The notes beneath the pieces were generated by a model that saw only the letters and a program-made list of their open reading frames with translations, made no database searches and was not told the origin of the DNA. From Parapedobacter flavus (GTDB lineage Bacteria > Bacteroidota > Bacteroidia > Sphingobacteriales > Sphingobacteriaceae): DNA of 64,000 nt. Of the stretch, positions 59,230 through 64,000 are shown in pieces. A program made the translations under genes and the position numbers. The stretch's first letter is position 1; each line of letters opens with the position of its first letter. The stretch spans positions 62,001 to 126,000 of the forward strand of contig NZ_JAYKZZ010000020.1 of assembly GCF_035818675.1 (NCBI RefSeq), given 5' to 3'.

Positions 59230-60177
59230 ATGGTAGATTTGGCTACAGTAGCCGGACAATGTCGATGGAAGGTGTTGGTTATTGGCCTTCTGATGTTGTA
59301 TATATGGGTTGGAACGCTGCACGGCGGCTCGGTGTACGCCCAGCAGGATGGTTTTCAAAAGATCCGATTGCTCGAAGATAGTCTTGCCAAGCTTGGGTAC
59401 ACCATGTACAATGAGCCCAGTGAACCCGAACGGTTGGATGCCAATTTCGCTTTTGTCAAAACACTGGTATCTGCATTGAAAGAGCCGTATTCCTACCAGT
59501 TTCCGTTTGATTCGCTCGATATGGTATCCATTCTCAACGCACCGGATGACCGCTTTCGGATATTTTCGTGGCACCTCCCGTTGAATGATGGTTCTTATCT
59601 TTACTATGGAACGATCCAGTTAAATACACCCGATGGTAGTCTTAAGATGTGTCCTTTGCTGGATAAAACCTATGAAATTGCTGAACCGGAGCATGCCATA
59701 ATAGCGCCGGAAGATTGGTATGGTGCGCAATATTACCGTATCGTGCCGCTCAACGACGCTTACGTGTTGCTGGGTTGGAAAGGACATACCCCCCGCGTCA
59801 CACAGAAGGTCATCGAGATACTGCGAATAGGAGGAGACAGCGCACAGTTGGGGGACCCGATTTTTGACGCCGGGGATGGTCAAAGGCAAGCCCGTGCCAT
59901 TTACCGGTATAGCCGGGGCGCTAGCATGCACCTGGACTATGACAGCATCGCAAATCGTATTGTGTTTGACCACCTAGCACCTGCAGATCCGCGGCAAGTA
60001 GGGCAATATGAACAGTACGGTCCGGACCTGACGTACGATGCCTGGCAGTTGGAAAACGGTAGGCTGGTGCTCCTTTCCGATGTGCCATTTACGAATCCAT
60101 CGAGCCCGGAGGATAATCGATTTAACGACCCTACGAAGCCTCAAAACCATCCCAAGAGCGGTCTTCAAATGGAATGA
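59230..60177 (+). CDS. Conserved secreted protein of unknown function
   Basis: This 315-residue protein has a signal peptide or anchor (hydrophobic 14-32, cleavage near VYAQQ). The mature part has SYQFPFDSLDMVSILNAPDD, FRIFSWHLPLNDGSYLYYGT and YYRIVPLNDAYVLLGWKGHT, a pattern I associate with a Bacteroidota family of unknown function. No catalytic motif is seen. The ending is polar and low-complexity (NPSSPEDNRFNDPTKPQNH). It lies 40 bases after the kinase gene but has its own promoter box. Confidence 0.75.
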   Translation: MVDLATVAGQCRWKVLVIGLLMLYIWVGTLHGGSVYAQQDGFQKIRLLEDSLAKLGYTMYNEPSEPERLDANFAFVKTLVSALKEPYSYQFPFDSLDMVSILNAPDDRFRIFSWHLPLNDGSYLYYGTIQLNTPDGSLKMCPLLDKTYEIAEPEHAIIAPEDWYGAQYYRIVPLNDAYVLLGWKGHTPRVTQKVIEILRIGGDSAQLGDPIFDAGDGQRQARAIYRYSRGASMHLDYDSIANRIVFDHLAPADPRQVGQYEQYGPDLTYDAWQLENGRLVLLSDVPFTNPSSPEDNRFNDPTKPQNHPKSGLQME

Positions 60178-60297
60178 ATACCAACTTGGTAGATGAATAA
60201 AATTTATCCGATACGGCCGTGAAATCGCAAAAAGTTTGTTTTATTTGCAGGATGGGCGCATGAATAACCCCAATTTTTAAACACCTAATATCAAGAT

Positions 60298-61905
60298 ATG
60301 CAGCACAATCATGATGAACAATTAACAAAACACCTTGTTAAGAACGGCGTTGAAACGAAGACCGTATTTGACCATCCCGTAGGACTATTTGTTTTATTTT
60401 TTACCGAGATGTGGGAACGGTTCAGCTACTACGGTATGCGTGCCCTCCTTACCCTATTTTTGGTGTCTGAACTTGCCACTGGAGGCTGGCAATGGACGCG
60501 GGAAGATGCCATGGAATTATATGCATGGTACACAGGGTTGGTGTACCTAACCCCACTGCTTGGCGGGTTTATCGCCGATCGGCTCACAGGGTACCGGAAA
60601 GCAGTGGTACTCGGAGCACTGATCATGACATTAGGCCATGCTTCCATGGCTTTGGAGGGTGCAGGGTCGTCGTTTTTCTACATCGGATTGGTGTTGATGA
60701 TCTTGGGTAATGGGCTTTTTAAGCCGAATATTTCGTCCATTGTCGGGCAGCTTTATCCGAATAATAGCAAGAAAAAAGATTCGGCATACACCATTTTCTA
60801 TATGGGTATCAATGCGGGTGCTTTCTTGGGTATGCTCCTCTGCGGTTACATCGGTGAAAAGGTAGGTTGGCACTGGGGCTTTGGTTTGGCGGGTATTTTT
60901 ATGTTTTTCGGCATGCTGCAGTTTTATTATGCCCAGCGTATCTTTGGCATATTGGGAGAGTCGCCCAAAGAGGCCAGCGAGCGGGGTGCAGCATCGGCGA
61001 ACGCCGTGCAAGCGACCGAAGAAGAAGACGATGGTGTTGAAGCACCATCCAAGCGCGTAGTGCGCGATCGGCTGATCGTTATCATTGTCCTTTCCTTGTC
61101 GAGCATCTTTTTCTGGATGGCGTTTGAACAAGCGGGCGGATCGATGAGTATTTTTGCATTGGACTATACCGAGCGGGTGTTGGATGGCAATGCGGCCCTG
61201 ATCTTTAAATGGGTGGATGCCGTGTTGACCGTGTTCCCCTTACTGATCGTCTCGTGGGTATTGTGGTCGCTAGCTAAGAAAATATTTGCTACCTACCCTG
61301 TTTCCATCCTCTTTACGGCGGCAAGTTTCGTGGTCATCTGGTGCTTGGGTATCTGGAAGATTTATCGCGAATTTAATGCCTTGGAAACCGAAGTGGCGGC
61401 CTCATGGTTCCAGATATTGAATTCATTCTTTATCATCACATTGGCTACCGTGTTCAGCAAAATGTGGGAAAAAGTATTTAACCCGACGGGCCCCGTGAAG
61501 TTTGCGATCGGCCTGATTCTTTTGGGCGTCGGTTTCGCCGTGCTGGGCTTTGGAGCGAGAGACATCCCGCAGGGGGCATTGACGGCGCAGGTGAGTATGG
61601 TCTGGTTGATTTTGGCCTACTTTTTCCATACCTCGGGCGAGCTTTGTTTGTCGCCCGTCGGGCTCTCTTATGTGAGTAAGCTTTCACCCAAGAAGTTCGT
61701 GGGGTTGATTTTTGGGGTGTGGTTTGCTTGCAGTGCCATTGCCAACTTCTTAGCCGGCATGTCGGGCAGCCTCATCGACCGTATCAGTGAAGCGTACTCG
61801 ATCTCGACATTTTTCCTCATTTTCGCGGTATTGCCGGGGCTTGCGGGATTACTACTGATCTTGTTTTCGCCATTGTTGAAACGGATGATGCACGGGATCC
61901 ACTAA
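60298..61905 (+). CDS. POT/PTR-family proton-dependent oligopeptide transporter
   Basis: This 535-residue protein has about 14 hydrophobic helices. The family motif E-x-x-E-R-F-x-Y-Y-G is seen in FFTEMWERFSYYGMRALLTL. GNGLFKPNISSIVGQLYP and FYMGINAGAFLGMLLCGYIG are PTR2 signatures. The helix 7 region has FWMAFEQAGGSMSIFALDYT. A charged cytoplasmic insert (EEEDDGVEAPSKRVVRDR) lies mid-protein. It imports di- and tripeptides with protons across the inner membrane. Confidence 0.95.
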   Translation: MQHNHDEQLTKHLVKNGVETKTVFDHPVGLFVLFFTEMWERFSYYGMRALLTLFLVSELATGGWQWTREDAMELYAWYTGLVYLTPLLGGFIADRLTGYRKAVVLGALIMTLGHASMALEGAGSSFFYIGLVLMILGNGLFKPNISSIVGQLYPNNSKKKDSAYTIFYMGINAGAFLGMLLCGYIGEKVGWHWGFGLAGIFMFFGMLQFYYAQRIFGILGESPKEASERGAASANAVQATEEEDDGVEAPSKRVVRDRLIVIIVLSLSSIFFWMAFEQAGGSMSIFALDYTERVLDGNAALIFKWVDAVLTVFPLLIVSWVLWSLAKKIFATYPVSILFTAASFVVIWCLGIWKIYREFNALETEVAASWFQILNSFFIITLATVFSKMWEKVFNPTGPVKFAIGLILLGVGFAVLGFGARDIPQGALTAQVSMVWLILAYFFHTSGELCLSPVGLSYVSKLSPKKFVGLIFGVWFACSAIANFLAGMSGSLIDRISEAYSISTFFLIFAVLPGLAGLLLILFSPLLKRMMHGIH

Positions 61906-61950
61906 TTTTTACTTATAATCCTTATCTTTACGTACAAATTTTGAACGGTA

Positions 61951-62676
61951 GTGTCAGATAGCATCGTCATCATCCCTACGTACAATGAGAAGGAAAACAT
62001 GGAGAAAATTGTCCGTAAGGTCTTTGCGCTCCCCGAAGGTTTTCATGTGTTGGTTGTTGATGACGGGTCTCCGGATGGTACCGGCGCGATTGTGAAGCGT
62101 CTACAAACGGAGTTTGCAGATCGTCTCTTCCTGGAAGAAAGGAAGGGGAAATCGGGGCTTGGCACGGCGTATATCCACGGGTTCAAGTGGTGCATCTCGC
62201 GGTCTTACCAATACATCTTCGAGATGGATGCCGATTTTTCGCACAACCCCGAAGACCTTCCACGACTCCGTGAGGCCTGCCGGTCGGGTGCTGATATGGC
62301 CATCGGATCGCGCTACATCAAGGGAGTGAATGTGGTCAACTGGCCGATGAGCAGGGTGCTGATGTCATACTTCGCTTCCGGTTACGTGCGGTTAGTTACC
62401 GGTATCTCCGTACGCGATGCCACCGCTGGGTTCGTATGTTACAAACGCGAAGTGTTGGAAACCATCCCGCTGAATCGCATCCGGTTTGTGGGGTATGCTT
62501 TCCAGATCGAGATGAAATTCACCGCCATCAAATATGGTTTTAAGGTGGTAGAGATACCCATTATATTTACAGACCGCACAGAAGGCGTCTCCAAAATGAG
62601 TACGCGGATATTCCGCGAGGCATTTTTCGGCGTCATACAGATGAAGGTGGGTAGCTGGTTCAGGAAGTATAAATAG
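61951..62676 (+). CDS. Polyprenol monophosphomannose synthase-like glycosyltransferase (GT2)
   Basis: This 241-residue protein starts with GTG (VSDSIVIIPTYNEKENMEKI). It has LVVDDGSPDGTGAIVKRLQT, the metal-binding EMDADFSHNPEDLPRL, GSRYIKGVNVVNWPMSRVLM, DATAGFVCYKREVLE and IIFTDRTEGVSKMS. This is the dolichol-phosphate-mannose synthase (DPM1) pattern without the C-terminal membrane helices. It would charge undecaprenyl phosphate with mannose or a related sugar, supplying periplasmic glycosylation. A TATCTTTA promoter-like box is seen about 27 bases upstream. Confidence 0.9.
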   Translation: MSDSIVIIPTYNEKENMEKIVRKVFALPEGFHVLVVDDGSPDGTGAIVKRLQTEFADRLFLEERKGKSGLGTAYIHGFKWCISRSYQYIFEMDADFSHNPEDLPRLREACRSGADMAIGSRYIKGVNVVNWPMSRVLMSYFASGYVRLVTGISVRDATAGFVCYKREVLETIPLNRIRFVGYAFQIEMKFTAIKYGFKVVEIPIIFTDRTEGVSKMSTRIFREAFFGVIQMKVGSWFRKYK

Positions 62677-62776
62677 TACTGTAGTATATAGTACATAGTA
62701 TTTAGTAGGGACTCGCGGGTGAGTGAATATTGGCAAAAAGCAGAATAGCAAATAACAAACGGCATAGCGCAGTAAA

Positions 62777-63799
62777 ATGAACGAACATTTGGATCCCGAT
62801 CCCGAGAAACTGTCCAACGCGGAGCGCGAGCTGGAGAAGGTGTTGCGTCCGCAGGCTTTTGAAGATTTCACCGGACAGAAAAAGATCTTGGAAAACCTGA
62901 GCATTTTCGTGCAGGCAGCCAAACTGCGGGGGGAGGCGCTAGATCATGTATTGCTACACGGCCCGCCGGGCTTAGGCAAAACCACCTTGTCACATATCAT
63001 CGCCAACGAGATGGGATCCGGTATTAAAATCACCTCCGGACCGGTATTGGATAAGCCGGGCGACCTAGCCGGCCTACTCACCAACCTCGACGAGGGCGAT
63101 GTGCTATTTATCGATGAAATTCACCGCTTGAGTCCACTGGTAGAAGAATACCTCTACTCGGCTATGGAAGACTTCCGGATCGACATCATGCTCGAAACCG
63201 GTCCCAACGCAAGGTCGGTACAGATTACCTTGAACCCGTTTACCTTGGTGGGGGCCACCACGCGGTCGGGACTGCTCACTGCGCCCCTCCGTGCGCGGTT
63301 TGGCATCAATGCCCGATTGGAATATTACGATGCCAAGCTGCTCACCACCATCGTGCTCCGGTCGGCAGGCATCCTCCGCACCCCCATTACCGACGAAGGG
63401 GCGTATGAGATTGCCCGCAGGAGCCGCGGCACTCCCCGCATTGCCAATGCCTTGCTGCGGCGTACGCGCGATTTTGCTCAGATCAAAGGCGATGGCAACA
63501 TTGATACGCCGATTGCCCAATATGCCCTAAATGCACTCAATGTAGACGAACACGGCCTGGATGAAATGGACAATCGTATCCTGCTCACCATTATCGATAA
63601 ATTCAAGGGGGGGCCGGTGGGCGTCAAGACCATTGCTACAGCCGTTGGGGAAGATGAAGGGACCATCGAAGAAGTTTATGAGCCTTTTCTTATTCAGGAG
63701 GGCTATTTAATGCGTACATCACGTGGAAGAGAGTGTACCGAATTGGCTTACAAACATTTGGGGAAGACCAACCACGCCAAAGGCAACACACTTTTTTAA
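62777..63799 (+). CDS. ruvB: Holliday junction branch migration helicase RuvB
   Basis: This 340-residue protein is full length: LRPQAFEDFTGQKKILENLS, Walker A LHGPPGLGKTTL (about 57-66), Walker B VLFIDEIHRLSPLVEEYLYS, sensor 1 VGATTRSGLLTAPLRARFGI, arginine finger nearby, and the C-terminal winged helix PVGVKTIATAVGEDEGTIEE, then RGRECTELAYKHLG. It drives branch migration with RuvA. The AT-rich gap before it (62677-62776) contains TAGTA-type short repeats but no gene. Confidence 0.97.
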   Translation: MNEHLDPDPEKLSNAERELEKVLRPQAFEDFTGQKKILENLSIFVQAAKLRGEALDHVLLHGPPGLGKTTLSHIIANEMGSGIKITSGPVLDKPGDLAGLLTNLDEGDVLFIDEIHRLSPLVEEYLYSAMEDFRIDIMLETGPNARSVQITLNPFTLVGATTRSGLLTAPLRARFGINARLEYYDAKLLTTIVLRSAGILRTPITDEGAYEIARRSRGTPRIANALLRRTRDFAQIKGDGNIDTPIAQYALNALNVDEHGLDEMDNRILLTIIDKFKGGPVGVKTIATAVGEDEGTIEEVYEPFLIQEGYLMRTSRGRECTELAYKHLGKTNHAKGNTLF

Positions 63800-63843
63800 T
63801 CCCTTTCAAGAAAATGGTACAAGTATTGAGGGGAATGGGAATT

Positions 63844-64000
63844 ATGAGAAGACTTTCCCTGTTCATCCTTTTGTGCGTCGCCTTTCCATATCTTGGTTTT
63901 TCCCAATTTGGCAATGAGTCGCCTGTCCCGTATTTCCGGTATTCGGTAACAGCGGGAATGGGTGCGAACCAGTTGTATGGCGATTTGGATAAACGGCAAA
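63844..64000 (+). CDS. Outer-membrane beta-barrel-like protein, N-terminal part (runs off window)
   Basis: The frame from ATG 63844 encodes MRRLSLFILLCVAFPYLGFS, a clear signal peptide, then QFGNESPVPYFRYSVTAGMG and ANQLYGDLDKRQ up to the edge. The mature start (SVTAGMGANQLYGDL) looks like the first strand of a small outer-membrane barrel. In-frame ATGs at 63814 and 63835 are alternative starts. The family cannot be settled from about 52 residues. Confidence 0.6.
   Translation, partial: MRRLSLFILLCVAFPYLGFSQFGNESPVPYFRYSVTAGMGANQLYGDLDKRQ

Noticed and set aside
62677..62776. TAGTA-rich tract as a promoter or operator
   Set aside because: It looks like low-complexity AT-rich spacer; no palindrome or good TAnnTTTG box in the right place.

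Overview
The window looks like a chromosomal contig from a member of the Bacteroidota, most likely a moderately GC-rich relative of the Sphingobacteriaceae (family level is inference). The evidence is: promoters of the TAnnTTTG type with a TTG/TTTG box about 18-20 nt upstream; a type IX secretion pair (PorP/SprF protein plus a 2462-residue protein ending in a CHU_C sorting domain); a TonB receptor with a carboxypeptidase-like plug extension; a two-component propeller kinase; and DUF1080 and glycoside hydrolase lipoproteins.

Layout. 0-3.3 kb: a TetR-controlled ABC efflux operon (tetR, tolC-like, hlyD-like, ATPase running off the left edge) with two mirror-image operators. 3.4-10.3 kb: small enzymes, arsR-SRPBCC, a zinc-less sirtuin, a DUF1835 protein, a hairpin-rich non-coding stretch, crcB. 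10.3-20.6 kb: a nearly gapless plus-strand exopolysaccharide locus (flippase, five glycosyltransferases, polymerase, beta-helix lipoprotein, priming phosphoglycosyltransferase). 20.7-24.6 kb: sugar-acid catabolism (MFS, IlvD/EDD dehydratase, SDR). 24.6-28.3 kb: an AT-rich, apparently acquired segment with a split-Ada alkylation-repair operon and a RelE/HigA-type toxin-antitoxin pair whose toxin is frameshifted, ending next to tRNA-Arg(CCG). 28.5-35.1 kb: ychF, Rieske protein, frameshifted serine hydrolase, YehS-like protein plus RNA helicase, glycoside hydrolase lipoprotein.

35.4-40.3 kb is the most disturbed part. It holds a strictly 21-bp periodic repeat array (24 units), a split LytTR response regulator with its kinase, a TonB receptor fused head-to-head at a breakpoint to the 5' end of an FG-GAP gene, AT-rich debris and tRNA-Leu(CAA). 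41.7-45.6 kb: an mntABCD-like manganese/zinc ABC operon in which one permease is fused to an MntR-like domain, with an MntR-type palindrome in its promoter. 45.7-64 kb: thiolase, the T9SS pair, a NarL regulator and its propeller kinase, a POT peptide transporter, a dolichol-phosphate-mannose-synthase-like transferase, ruvB and the start of an outer-membrane protein gene.

Several frameshifts fall in short homopolymers (27.78, 27.92, 31.65, 39.99 kb), so real gene decay and sequencing error both have to be considered. No CRISPR array, complete insertion sequence or prophage is visible. The best candidates for something undescribed are the 21-bp array at 35.4 kb and the hairpin-rich intergenic region at 8.25-8.53 kb. 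Coordinates come from reading the sequence by eye and short sites may be off by a base or two.
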